The notes under the pieces were generated by a model. The model saw nothing but the letters and a program-made list of their open reading frames with translations. It had not been told where the DNA came from and did not search any database. Shown one piece after another: positions 18,493 through 28,295 of a stretch of 64,000 nt of DNA; position 1 is the stretch's first letter; each line of letters begins with the position of its first letter. The stretch spans positions 1,798,001 through 1,862,000 of the forward strand of contig NZ_OY762656.1 of NCBI RefSeq assembly GCF_963666255.1, in the 5' to 3' direction. Origin of the DNA: an uncultured Propionivibrio sp. (GTDB taxonomy: Bacteria > Pseudomonadota > Gammaproteobacteria > Burkholderiales > Rhodocyclaceae). Position numbers and translations under genes: made by a program.

Positions 18493-19991
18493 TCGAGTTT
18501 CCCCGCACGGCCGAGCAGATAGTGAACCAGCAGTGGGACTGGACGGCCCGTTGCGCCTTTGTCGGCCCCGGATTTCCAGGCGGTTCCGGCAATGTCGAGA
18601 TGTGCCCAGTTGAATTTTTCAGCAAAGCGCGAGAGGAAGCACGCGGCGGTGATGCTGCCTGCCGGACGACCGCCAATGTTGGCCATGTCGGCAAAATTGC
18701 TCTTCAGTTGTTCCTGGTAATCATCCCAGAGCGGCAGTTGCCAGGCGCGATCAATGGCTTGGTCGCCGGCCTTGCGAAGGTCGTCCGCAAGATCGTTATC
18801 GTTGGCGAAAAGGCCGCTCGCGACATTGCCCAGCGCGATGACGCAGGCACCGGTGAGTGTGGCGACGTCGATGACGGCATCCGGCTTGAAGCGCTCGGCG
18901 TAGCTCAGCGCGTCACACAGTATGAGACGGCCTTCTGCGTCGGTATTGAGGATTTCGATGGTTTGTCCCGACATCGAACTGACGATATCGCCAGGCTTGC
19001 TGGCGTTTCCTCCCGGCATGTTCTCGGCGGTAGGGACAATGACGACAAGCCGCAGAGGCAACTTCATTTCGGCCGCAGCCTTGAGCGCGCCGAGCACGCT
19101 GGCGGCGCCACACATGTCGTACTTCATTTCGTCCATGCCTTCGCCGGGCTTGAGCGAAATGCCCCCGGAGTCGAAGGTGATGCCTTTGCCGATGAGGACC
19201 ACCGGTTTTCGATTTTTGGCTCCCTCGATACCGTTGTACTCCAGAACGATTAATTTCGGTGGCTGACGCGATCCGCGGGCGACCGACAGAAGGGCATTCA
19301 TGCCGAGCTTTTCCATGTCGGCGCGTTCAAGCACCTTGCAACCGAGGGCGTGTTCGAGCGCCAGTTGCCTGGCTGTCTCAGCCAGGTGCTCCGGGGTACA
19401 GACGTTCCCCGGCGTGTTGCCTAGATCCCGGGCGAGGCTGACTCCGGCGCCAATCGCGAGTCCTTGGGCCAATGCCGATTCTGCCGTCGGTATTTCCTTA
19501 CGACTGTCCACCGTCAGGATCAGACTGTTCAGTTTTGGCGCCTTGTTGTTCTTCTTGCTCTTGAATTGCTCGAAACGATAGGCGGTTTCCTGCACGATTA
19601 TCGCCGCCTGCCGAATTTTCCATGCTGCACTGCGCTTGCGCAAGGCAAGTGTAGTGAGTGTCAGGACAGCGCTGGTGGCGCCACTGTCGCGCAGCGCCTT
19701 GAAAGCTGTGCGAACGGCTGTGCAGTAATCCTTGTCACCAAATGTCTTGGCTTTGCCCAGTCCAACCAGCAATATCCGCTCACTCGGCGCGGAAGGCAGA
19801 TGGTACAGCATCAGACTGGTGCCGGATCGGCCCTCGAAATCGCCGTTTTCGATGAGTTTGCTCAGTGCATTGCCACAGATTGCGTCGAGTTCCTGCGCAC
19901 TTCCTGCCAAAGGGCCTGATTCGAATACGCCTACAACGGTGCAGGTGTTCGGTTGTCTGTCCAGGGAGGCGCTTTTTATGCTAAATTCCAC
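18489..19991 (-). CDS. pepA: Leucyl aminopeptidase (M17)
   Basis: The 500-residue protein has the M17 signature NTDAEGRL and the metal-binding, catalytic stretch GKGITFDSGGISLKPGEGMDEMKYDMCGA. It is a manganese/zinc-dependent cytosolic exopeptidase that in some bacteria also binds DNA. The length is normal. It is divergent from lptF with a 74-bp gap that must hold both promoters. Confidence 0.95.
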   Translation of the reverse strand: MEFSIKSASLDRQPNTCTVVGVFESGPLAGSAQELDAICGNALSKLIENGDFEGRSGTSLMLYHLPSAPSERILLVGLGKAKTFGDKDYCTAVRTAFKALRDSGATSAVLTLTTLALRKRSAAWKIRQAAIIVQETAYRFEQFKSKKNNKAPKLNSLILTVDSRKEIPTAESALAQGLAIGAGVSLARDLGNTPGNVCTPEHLAETARQLALEHALGCKVLERADMEKLGMNALLSVARGSRQPPKLIVLEYNGIEGAKNRKPVVLIGKGITFDSGGISLKPGEGMDEMKYDMCGAASVLGALKAAAEMKLPLRLVVIVPTAENMPGGNASKPGDIVSSMSGQTIEILNTDAEGRLILCDALSYAERFKPDAVIDVATLTGACVIALGNVASGLFANDNDLADDLRKAGDQAIDRAWQLPLWDDYQEQLKSNFADMANIGGRPAGSITAACFLSRFAEKFNWAHLDIAGTAWKSGADKGATGRPVPLLVHYLLGRAGKLD

Positions 19992-20065
19992 CGTTTCGCT
20001 CCTTCGATGGCTCTGATTGTCGTCAGGGGTCGATTATCCCCGTTGTTTTTCGCTAAAGTCAAAAC

Positions 20066-21145
20066 ATGATCTTCCAGCGCGCCACGCGGCGCGAATTCAC
20101 ACAGGCTGCGGCCGGTGTTTTCGTGGCGCTCTTTGCGATCCTCGTGACGACCCAGCTGATTCGCTTACTTGGCGAGGCTGCGCAAGGGTCGATCATCCCG
20201 GAAGCGGTTGCAGCCCTGCTGGGTTTCTCTGCCATTAACTATATTCCGACCCTGCTGTCGCTGTCTTCGTTTGTTGCGATATTGCTGACCTTGTCGCGTT
20301 GCTACCGTGATTCGGAAATGGTCGTCTGGTTCTCGTCGGGATTGTCGCTGCGTGCGTGGATCAGACCCGTGCTGGTGTTCATGTTTCCGCTGGTGATCGC
20401 TATCGGCGCGTTGGCGCTGTTCGTTTCGCCCTGGGCGCTTTCGAAAAGCGCGGAGTATCGCGGGGCACTGAATACGCGTAAGGATGCCGGTCAAGCAACG
20501 CCCGGTGCCTTTCAGGAGTCTTCGTCCGGGGATCGGGTTATTTTCGTCGAGGCCGTTGCCGATGACGAAAGCTATGTCAAAAACGTCTTCGTGAGTTCCG
20601 TGCAAAATCGCCGGGTCGGCGTGACCATGGCTGCGACCGGGCATCAGGAGTTCTCGGCAAACGGCGATCGCTTCGTCGTGCTCGAGAACGGTCGGCGCTA
20701 TGAAATTGAGCCGGGAGACCGCGAGTTCCGGATTCTCGAATACGGGAAGTATGCGGTCCGGATCGAGACCAAGGAATCGCGTGGTGTCGAGGTCAGACCG
20801 GGGAACATGCCAACACTCGATTTGATGCGGAGTGACCAGCCGGGGCATCTGGCTGAACTGCTCTGGCGGCTTGGCGCGCCTGTGTCGGCCGTGGTTTTGG
20901 CCTTGCTGGCGATTCCCTTGTCGTTTGTCAATCCACGCGCAGGACGTTCGGCGAACATGCTGCTCGCGCTGTTTACCTATTTGCTCTATAACAATCTCCT
21001 GACGATCAGTCAGGCTTGGGTCGCCAGTGGCAGGATATCCTTCGCCGTTGGCGTGGTGGGCGTCCATCTCTTCATGCTCGGCTTGCTGCCACTGCTGTTT
21101 TTCCGGCGGATCGCAGTACTGTCTGTCTTACGGTTCTTGCGATGA
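20066..21145 (+). CDS. lptF: LPS export ABC transporter permease LptF
   Basis: The 359-residue protein opens MIFQRATRREFTQAAAGVFVALF and follows the LptF layout: three helices, a periplasmic beta-jellyroll region (about 130-260) and three further helices (PVSAVVLALLAIPLSFVNPRAGRS). With LptG and LptB it extracts lipopolysaccharide from the inner membrane. It overlaps lptG by 4 bp. Confidence 0.93.
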   Translation: MIFQRATRREFTQAAAGVFVALFAILVTTQLIRLLGEAAQGSIIPEAVAALLGFSAINYIPTLLSLSSFVAILLTLSRCYRDSEMVVWFSSGLSLRAWIRPVLVFMFPLVIAIGALALFVSPWALSKSAEYRGALNTRKDAGQATPGAFQESSSGDRVIFVEAVADDESYVKNVFVSSVQNRRVGVTMAATGHQEFSANGDRFVVLENGRRYEIEPGDREFRILEYGKYAVRIETKESRGVEVRPGNMPTLDLMRSDQPGHLAELLWRLGAPVSAVVLALLAIPLSFVNPRAGRSANMLLALFTYLLYNNLLTISQAWVASGRISFAVGVVGVHLFMLGLLPLLFFRRIAVLSVLRFLR

Positions 21146-22215
21146 AAATCTACCGTCGTTATCTGGCGCGCGAGGTTTCCGCCGCAATTCTTCTGGTTCT
21201 CGCCGGATTCCTGGCCCTGTTCAGTTTTTTCGACATGGTCGGGGAAGTCAAAAACGTTGGGCAGGGCAATTATCAATGGCATCACGCGTTGATCTACGTT
21301 GGTTTGCGTTTGCCGGGGCGAATTTATGAGCTAATGCCGATCGCTGTTCTGATCGGAGCGCTGTACTCGTTGTCCGCACTTGCGCGTCACTCCGAAATTA
21401 CGGTTTTGCGTGCGTCTGGCTTGTCGACCGGGCGTTTGCTGGGAGTGTTGTTTCAAGTCGCCCTGTTGTTTGCCGTGGCGATATTTGTTATCGGCGAGGC
21501 GGTGGTGCCGTCGAGCGAGCGGGCTGCTCAGCAACTGCGTCTCAGAGAGCGTGGGCAGACGGTTGGGCAAGAACTGCGCAGCGGCTTGTGGCTGAAGGAT
21601 GAGCGCAGTTTTATCAATGTGCGATCCGTCTTGCCGGACAATCAGCTGGAAGGGATCCGCATCTACGATTTTGACAAGAATGCGCGCCTGAAATCGGTCA
21701 CCGAAGCTCGTGGTGGCCGTTTGCTGGCGTTGAAGGGCTGGGAACTGACCGACGTGGTGCAGACCATCCTCTATGGCGAACGGTCGGAAGTGGTTCGCAA
21801 ATCGACGATGGAGTGGCCGTCGACGCTCAATCCGGATATTTTGTCAGTGCTGATGATCGCGCCGGAGCGCATGTCTTTGTTGCACTTGACCGCCTATGTC
21901 CGGCATCTTTCGGAAAACGCCCAGAAAACACAGCGTTACGAGATTGCCTTGTGGAAAAAAATCATCTATCCCTTGGCGGCTCTTGTCATGGTGGCGCTGG
22001 CGCTGCCCTTCGGCTATACCCATAACCGCGTGAGCGGCGTCAGTCTGAAAATCTTCTCAGGCGTGATGATTGGCGTGCTGTTCCATATGCTGAACGGCCT
22101 GTTCTCGAATCTCGGTGCCATCAATAGCTGGTCACCGTTGCTGAGCGCGCTTGCGCCATCGGCGCTGTTCATGCTGGCGGCTACCGGGATGATCTGGTGG
22201 ATGGAGCGGCGCTGA
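21142..22215 (+). CDS. lptG: LPS export ABC transporter permease LptG
   Basis: The 357-residue protein opens MKIYRRYLAREVSAAILLVL, with the family's PGRIYELMPIAVLIG and, near the end, PLAALVMVALALPFGYTHNR. The architecture mirrors LptF. The ATG overlaps the lptF stop. The stop codon abuts the convergent RDD gene with no gap. Confidence 0.93.
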   Translation: MKIYRRYLAREVSAAILLVLAGFLALFSFFDMVGEVKNVGQGNYQWHHALIYVGLRLPGRIYELMPIAVLIGALYSLSALARHSEITVLRASGLSTGRLLGVLFQVALLFAVAIFVIGEAVVPSSERAAQQLRLRERGQTVGQELRSGLWLKDERSFINVRSVLPDNQLEGIRIYDFDKNARLKSVTEARGGRLLALKGWELTDVVQTILYGERSEVVRKSTMEWPSTLNPDILSVLMIAPERMSLLHLTAYVRHLSENAQKTQRYEIALWKKIIYPLAALVMVALALPFGYTHNRVSGVSLKIFSGVMIGVLFHMLNGLFSNLGAINSWSPLLSALAPSALFMLAATGMIWWMERR

Positions 22216-22638
22216 TTAGCGGTCGCTGATCAGCCGCGTACCGGCAAGCCGGTCATGCAGGAACTGGCGGTCGCTGTCGACGAATCCCCAGAGAATGCCG
22301 ATGCCGCCGAGCAGCAGTGACGGCCAGCAGAGCAGGTAGCGCAATAGCGCCTGTGCCGGGCGAAGTTCGTGGCCGTCGCGGGTGACAATGCGGATCTTCC
22401 AGGTTTTCATGGCCAGAGTGCGTCGCCCCGCGCTCCAGAACCAGACGAAATAGATCAGTAACGTCAAGAAAACCTGGGCCCACAGGGTGAGTGGCGAAGC
22501 GACCCGGTGTAAAAATGCACCAATGAGCAGATGTGGCAAAAGGAGCGTCGCCGCCAGCAAGGCGAGTGCCAGCAGCGCTTCATAGCACATCCCGGCAAGT
22601 CGTTTGGCGATTCCGGCTGGGCGGGGGGGCTCGGGCAT
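22216..22638 (-). CDS. RDD-family membrane protein
   Basis: The 140-residue protein contains an RDD domain: the first helix region (KRLAGMCYEALLALALLAATLLLPHLLIG), a second helix (FLTLLIYFVWFWSAGRRTLAMKTWKIRIV) and the terminal FLHDRLAGTRLI. Some RDD proteins are cation antiporters; most are uncharacterised. An in-frame GTG at 22644 would overlap the upstream stop. It is the last gene of the sigma factor cluster. Confidence 0.85.
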   Translation of the reverse strand: MPEPPRPAGIAKRLAGMCYEALLALALLAATLLLPHLLIGAFLHRVASPLTLWAQVFLTLLIYFVWFWSAGRRTLAMKTWKIRIVTRDGHELRPAQALLRYLLCWPSLLLGGIGILWGFVDSDRQFLHDRLAGTRLISDR

Positions 22639-22643
22639 CAACA

Positions 22644-23210
22644 CTATTGCTTGCTGCCCGCTTCTGCGATCGCGTTTTCAGCTGGTGCAGGTGCCGACGA
22701 AGAGACGGGGGCCGGTGTTGGCACCGGTGCTGTGAGAGGCAGCGGGGCTGGCCGGGCCGGCTTGGCTGTCGTCTGGCTTTCAGCCATCTGCTTCAATTTT
22801 TCTTTTTCAGCGTCGGGAAGGCTGGAATACTCTTCCCACATTTGCTTGAGCTGCTGTTTTTTCTCCGAGGGAAGCTTGCTGGCAGTCTTGAAGTTCTCCC
22901 TGGCTGTTCTCCGTTCTTCCGGGGAGAGCTTGTCCCAGGACTGCATTTGAACTTGAATGCGGCGCTTTTCTTCCGGTGCCATCTCGGCAAAGCGTGCCGC
23001 GATGCTCAGCCACTTTTTCTGCCGGTAGTTTTCCATGGCGTCCCAGTCGTCACTGAGCGGGGCCAGGACGATCTTCTGCGTAACTGTCAGCTCGCTCCAT
23101 TTGGGCTGGGGAGGGGTCGCCATCAACGCCGGATTGGACGGAGCCGCCCCTGCCGGAATTGAAATGAGGATGCCGATGAGTACTACTGCGGCGAAACCTG
23201 CTTGAGCCAT
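22644..23210 (-). CDS. DUF3106-family exported protein
   Basis: The 188-residue protein has an N-terminal signal peptide (GFAAVVLIGILISIPAGAA) and helical, charged repeats (EEKRRIQVQMQSWDKLSPEERRTARENF) typical of DUF3106, with a Pro/Ala-rich C-terminus. Its start overlaps the previous gene. The family almost always travels with an ECF sigma factor and DUF3619 in betaproteobacteria; the function is not known. Confidence 0.85.
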   Translation of the reverse strand: MAQAGFAAVVLIGILISIPAGAAPSNPALMATPPQPKWSELTVTQKIVLAPLSDDWDAMENYRQKKWLSIAARFAEMAPEEKRRIQVQMQSWDKLSPEERRTARENFKTASKLPSEKKQQLKQMWEEYSSLPDAEKEKLKQMAESQTTAKPARPAPLPLTAPVPTPAPVSSSAPAPAENAIAEAGSKQ

Positions 23211-23560
23211 TCAGAAAAGCCCTTGTCGATAAAGGCGCCAACCGGAAGATCGTCGGAGAGCAGCGCGCTGTCGATCTCACTGAGTTCGTTGACCCGTTGG
23301 TCCGCTATCCAGAACGAAGCGGTAACGACGCAGGCTGCCAGCGTGAGTGCCGCGACGAACTGCCAGACCCGCAGACCTTCGAACTGCATCTGGAAGTAGC
23401 CCCCTGCCGTTGCCAGCACGGATTTGGACGCGCGTTGCTTTTGATGAGCAAGCGCCATTTTTCTGGCCATGGCGAGACGATCCGAAGTCTCGGGGCGCAG
23501 TTCGTATAATCCCCGGTTCAGGTGTTGCCTGACTTTGAAAATGAAATGTAGCTCGTTCAT
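23183..23560 (-). CDS. DUF3619-family membrane protein, probable anti-sigma-like partner
   Basis: The 125-residue protein starts at ATG 23560, overlapping the sigma factor stop (ATGA). It has a cytoplasmic N-terminal region of about 70 residues, one membrane helix (FVAALTLAACVVTASFWIA) and a short periplasmic tail. That layout, with the position directly after an ECF sigma gene, suggests an anti-sigma factor, although DUF3619 has no proven role that I know of. Confidence 0.8.
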   Translation of the reverse strand: MNELHFIFKVRQHLNRGLYELRPETSDRLAMARKMALAHQKQRASKSVLATAGGYFQMQFEGLRVWQFVAALTLAACVVTASFWIADQRVNELSEIDSALLSDDLPVGAFIDKGFSEWLKQVSPQ

Positions 23561-24120
23561 AAGGTAATTCCTCTTGCTTTCAGTGCATTTGCCAGCGCGT
23601 GAGTGGCGCGCGAACAATGGGTTTTGACGCTGCCTTCTGAGCAGCCCATCGCCGAAGCAGTTTCAGCAACGTCCATATCTTCCCAGTAACGCATCAGGAA
23701 GGCTTCGCGTTGACGTGTTGGCAATGATTTTATTTCTTCTTCAATAATTCCAAGGACTTGTGACTGCTCAAGCTGTCCGTCCGGGGAATTTGGCGTGAAC
23801 GACTCCGATTCGACCTCGATCGTTTCCAATGGATCGCGCTCTTCGTCGTCATCTGATGAGAAAGACGAGAGCAGCGTTGTCCAGAGCGAGCGCACCTTGC
23901 TGCGACGAAAATAATCGCGGATCGCATTCTGCATGATACGCTGGAAGAGCATCGGCAGTTCTTCTGCCGGTCTGTCCCCGTATTTTTCCGCAAGGCGCAT
24001 CATCGCGTCCTGAACGATATCAAGCGCAGCGTCGTCGTCGCGAAGGGCAAACGCCGCCTGTTTGAAGGCACGGCGTTCAGTCGCAGCGAGAAAGTCGGAG
24101 AGTTCGCGTGGGCTGGCCAG
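23557..24120 (-). CDS. ECF-type RNA polymerase sigma factor (non-ATG start)
   Basis: Region 2 (LDIVQDAMMRLAEKYGD, LFQRIMQNAIRDYFRR) and region 4 (LPTRQREAFLMRYWEDMDVAETASAMGCSEGSVKTHCSRA) are clear. The first ATG in frame (24003) would delete the start of region 2. Homologous-looking sequence continues upstream through ASPRELSDFLAATERRAFKQAAFALRDDDAALD with no ATG, GTG or TTG before the stop. The best start is CTG at 24120, preceded by AAGGA at a normal distance, giving 187 residues. It heads the DUF3619-DUF3106-RDD cluster and is divergent from ilvI. Confidence 0.82.
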   Translation of the reverse strand: MASPRELSDFLAATERRAFKQAAFALRDDDAALDIVQDAMMRLAEKYGDRPAEELPMLFQRIMQNAIRDYFRRSKVRSLWTTLLSSFSSDDDEERDPLETIEVESESFTPNSPDGQLEQSQVLGIIEEEIKSLPTRQREAFLMRYWEDMDVAETASAMGCSEGSVKTHCSRATHALANALKARGITL

Positions 24121-24255
24121 GATGATGTCCTTGGGGGATGTACCAGAATTGCCTGTCGGCTCCCGTAATGCGAAATCGGGGAGTCTTGACCAATCGGTGT
24201 CTAGAAGATAACGTTATAGAATTTTTCGAGTTTTTCGCATGGTGGGGCGACAGCA

Positions 24256-25956
24256 ATGACATTAATGACCGGTGCAGAGATTGTAATCAGGTGCCTGCAG
24301 GAAGAAAAGGTCGACTATGTGTTCGGCTATCCGGGCGGTGCCGTTTTGCACCTGTATGACGAGTTGTTCAAACAGGATCAAGTCAAGCATGTGCTGGTCA
24401 GGCACGAGCAGGCTGCAGTCCATGCGGCAGACGGTTTGGCGCGGTCGACCGGGCAGGTTGGTGTAGCGTTGGTGACGTCGGGTCCCGGTGCGACAAATGC
24501 CGTGACCGGGATTGCCACGGCTTACATGGATTCGATACCGCTGGTCGTGATTACCGGCCAGGTGCCGACCTTCTACATCGGTCAGGATGCGTTTCAGGAA
24601 GTCGATTCGGTTGGCATTACCCGCCATTGCGTGAAGCATAACTTCCTGATCAAGGATGTGCGGGATATCGCCACGACGATGAAAAAGGCCTTTTATATTG
24701 CGAGCACCGGTCGGCCGGGGCCGGTTGTCGTCGATATTCCCAAGGATGTGACGGCGGCGAAATGCAAATTTGATTATCCGGCTGAGATCCGGATGCGCTC
24801 GTACAACCCCGTCGTCAAGGGGCATCTTGGCCAGATCAAGAAGGCCGTCGGCTTACTGCTCAATGCCAAGCGGCCGGTGCTCTATACCGGTGGCGGCGTC
24901 GTGCTCGCCAATGCCGCCGAGCAACTGACGGCGCTGACGCGGCGTCTGGGCTTTCCGATCACCAATACGCTGATGGGATTGGGCGGCTATCCGGCATCGG
25001 ATCCCCAGTATCTTGGCATGCTTGGCATGCACGGAACGCTGGAAGCCAATCTGGCGATGCAGCACAGTGATGTAGTGCTGGCGATCGGGACGCGCTTCGA
25101 CGACCGGGTGATTGGCAATCCGGATCACTTTACCGGAATGCCTCGGAAGATCATTCATGTCGATATCGACCCCTCTTCAATTTCGAAGCGTGTTCGTGTC
25201 GATGTGCCGATTGTCGGCAATGTGGCTGAAGTTCTCGAAGAAATGCTGAAGCTTGTCGATGCCGAGTCGCACAAACCCGACGTTAGCGAGTGGTGGTCCG
25301 AAATCGAAGGGTGGCGCGAGCGTCAGTGCCTGAAATACAAGATGGATCAGGAAATCATGCCGCAGTATGTCATCGAGAAGCTGTGGGAAGTGACGGGCGG
25401 CAAGGCGATCGTGGCCTCGGACGTCGGGCAGCACCAGATGTGGGCTGCACAGTATTACCGGTTCGACGAGCCGCGCCGCTGGCTGAATTCAGGCGGGCTC
25501 GGGACGATGGGAGTCGGACTGCCCTATGCGATGGGCGCGGCGTTCGGCAATCCCGACAAGCAGGTTGCCTGCATCACCGGCGACGGCTCGATCCAGATGT
25601 GCATTCAGGAACTGTCCACCGCCAAGCAGTATGGCTTGCCGATCAAGATCCTTTGCCTCAACAACCGTTTTCTCGGGATGGTGCGCCAGTGGCAGGAAAT
25701 GTTCTACGATGGACGCTATTCGCACACCTACATGGATTCGCTGCCCGATTTCGTCAAACTGGCGGAGGCCTATGGGCATGTCGGGATCCGCATTGATCGG
25801 CCGGAGGAGGTCGAGCCCGCGCTGAGAAAGGCGTTTGTCGAACACAAGAATGAAACGGTTTTCCTGGATATCCGAACCTCGCGCGAAGCCAACGTCTTTC
25901 CGATGGTGGCCGCGGGCAAAGGGCTTTCCGAAATCATTCTGGCTGAAGATCTCTGA
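24256..25956 (+). CDS. ilvI: Acetolactate synthase, catalytic subunit
   Basis: The 566-residue thiamine-diphosphate enzyme carries the N-terminal GYPGGAVLHLYDEL with the catalytic glutamate motif VRHEQAAVHAADG, the FAD region, and the ThDP motif TGDGSIQMCIQELSTAKQYGLPIKILCLNN. It condenses two pyruvates, or pyruvate and 2-oxobutyrate, in branched-chain amino acid synthesis. The regulatory subunit follows 11 bp later and reductoisomerase after that. Confidence 0.95.
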   Translation: MTLMTGAEIVIRCLQEEKVDYVFGYPGGAVLHLYDELFKQDQVKHVLVRHEQAAVHAADGLARSTGQVGVALVTSGPGATNAVTGIATAYMDSIPLVVITGQVPTFYIGQDAFQEVDSVGITRHCVKHNFLIKDVRDIATTMKKAFYIASTGRPGPVVVDIPKDVTAAKCKFDYPAEIRMRSYNPVVKGHLGQIKKAVGLLLNAKRPVLYTGGGVVLANAAEQLTALTRRLGFPITNTLMGLGGYPASDPQYLGMLGMHGTLEANLAMQHSDVVLAIGTRFDDRVIGNPDHFTGMPRKIIHVDIDPSSISKRVRVDVPIVGNVAEVLEEMLKLVDAESHKPDVSEWWSEIEGWRERQCLKYKMDQEIMPQYVIEKLWEVTGGKAIVASDVGQHQMWAAQYYRFDEPRRWLNSGGLGTMGVGLPYAMGAAFGNPDKQVACITGDGSIQMCIQELSTAKQYGLPIKILCLNNRFLGMVRQWQEMFYDGRYSHTYMDSLPDFVKLAEAYGHVGIRIDRPEEVEPALRKAFVEHKNETVFLDIRTSREANVFPMVAAGKGLSEIILAEDL

Positions 25957-25967
25957 GGAACCGGTTT

Positions 25968-26459
25968 ATGCGACACATCATTTCTTTGTTGCTTGAGAAC
26001 GAAGCCGGCGCCTTGTCGCGTGTGGCAGGTCTGTTTTCTGCGCGCGCCTACAACATCGAGTCGTTGACGGTGGCGCCAACCGAAGACGCATCCTTGTCAC
26101 GGCTGACCATCGTTACGACGGGTAGTGACGAAATCATCGAGCAAATCACCAAACAACTGAACAAGCTGATCGACGTCGTCAAGGTCGTCGATCTGTCCGA
26201 AGCCGCGCACATCGAGCGCGAGCTGATGCTGATCAAGGTCCGGGCCTCTGGCAAGGACCGCGAGGAGATGAAGCGCATGGCCGACATATTTCGCGGGCGC
26301 ATCATTGACGTTACCGAGTCGACCTACGTGATCGAACTTACCGGTAGCGGGTCCAAGCTCGATTCCTTTATCCAGGCGATCGATGCTGATCTCATCCTCG
26401 AAACCGTCCGTACCGGTGTCAGCGGCATTGGCCGCGGCGACCGCATTCTCAAGGTTTAG
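25968..26459 (+). CDS. ilvH: Acetolactate synthase, regulatory subunit
   Basis: The 163-residue protein opens with an ACT domain (RHIISLLLENEAGALSRVAGLFSARAYNIESLTVAPTED), followed by the C-terminal ALS_ss domain (GSKLDSFIQAIDADLILETVRTGVSGIGRGDRIL). It binds valine for feedback inhibition of the catalytic subunit. Length and position are standard. Confidence 0.95.
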   Translation: MRHIISLLLENEAGALSRVAGLFSARAYNIESLTVAPTEDASLSRLTIVTTGSDEIIEQITKQLNKLIDVVKVVDLSEAAHIERELMLIKVRASGKDREEMKRMADIFRGRIIDVTESTYVIELTGSGSKLDSFIQAIDADLILETVRTGVSGIGRGDRILKV

Positions 26460-26521
26460 GACGGGCGCGAAACGACGTTGTTTGCCCCGTCGCTATTTTC
26501 TGTCTGCACTACGAAAGGTAA

Positions 26522-27541
<1,020 letters not shown>

Positions 27542-27588
27542 TTTTTGGTTTCAACCGGTGACGAGGCGTTCACGCTGAAGTTGCCGTG

Positions 27589-27626
27589 GTTTTGGGCGGT
27601 GTCAATCGTGACCCGCCCAAAACTTT
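27589..27626 (+). terminator. Stem-loop between ilvC and psd, candidate terminator or attenuator
   Basis: GTTTTGGGCGG (27589-27599) and CCGCCCAAAAC (27613-27623) form a perfect 11-bp stem with a 13-base loop, followed by TTTAATT. The T-run is short, so partial termination before psd is likely. The stem ends 16 bp before the psd start codon and could also affect psd translation. Confidence 0.5.
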
Positions 27627-27639
27627 AATTGGTGTCTAC

Positions 27640-28275
27640 ATGAATTATCCGCATCCGATTATCGCCCGGGAGGGCTGGCCGTTCTTGGGCATCGCGCTGG
27701 CGCTGGCCTTGTTGTCATCCTCGTTTGGGTGCTGGTCCCTGCCGTTCTGGCTGATATTTATTTTTTGCGTGCAGTTTTTTCGTGACCCGGCACGGGTTAT
27801 TGCCGGTGGTGTGAAAAGCATTGTGGCACCGGCCGATGGCCGGATTGTCGTCGTCGAAGAGTCGGAGGATCCGTACTTGCAACGACGCGCGCTGAAAGTC
27901 AGCGTCTTTATGAACGTTTTCAATGTTCATTCCAATCGCATGCCGATCGCGGCGAGCGTGCTTGGAAAATGGTACAAACCGGGCAGCTTTTTGAATGCCG
28001 CGCTGGATAAGGCGTCGCTTGAGAACGAGCGTTGCGCCCTGCATTTGAAGACGGCGGATGGCAGCGATGTGACCTGCGTGCAGATCGCGGGACTCGTCGC
28101 CCGGCGTATCCTGAACTATGCCGACGTCGGCATGAATTTCGCTGCGGGGCAGCGTTACGGCTTCATTCGTTTCGGGTCGCGCGTCGATCTGTATCTGCCG
28201 CTTGATGCGAAGGTCAAAGTTGTCATCGGAGAGAAAGTTTCCGCTTCGAGCACCGTGCTGGCGGAACTTGCCTAG
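27640..28275 (+). CDS. psd: Phosphatidylserine decarboxylase, short form
   Basis: The 211-residue protein belongs to the compact Psd class. Two N-terminal helices precede the catalytic part with [28 protein letters not shown] and the self-cleavage site region [12 protein letters not shown], where Ser after Gly becomes the pyruvoyl group. It makes phosphatidylethanolamine. The ilvC-psd order is common in betaproteobacteria. Confidence 0.92.
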   Translation: MNYPHPIIAREGWPFLGIALALALLSSSFGCWSLPFWLIFIFCVQFFRDPARVIAGGVKSIVAPADGRIVVVEESEDPYLQRRALKVSVFMNVFNVHSNRMPIAASVLGKWYKPGSFLNAALDKASLENERCALHLKTADGSDVTCVQIAGLVARRILNYADVGMNFAAGQRYGFIRFGSRVDLYLPLDAKVKVVIGEKVSASSTVLAELA

Positions 28276-28295
28276 GAGCGAAGGGAATAGTTCAA

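Noticed and set aside
24180-24255. Sigma-70 promoter for ilvI (TTGACC with TATAGA)
   Set aside because: The spacing is about 23 bp, outside the normal range, so it is not listed as a feature.
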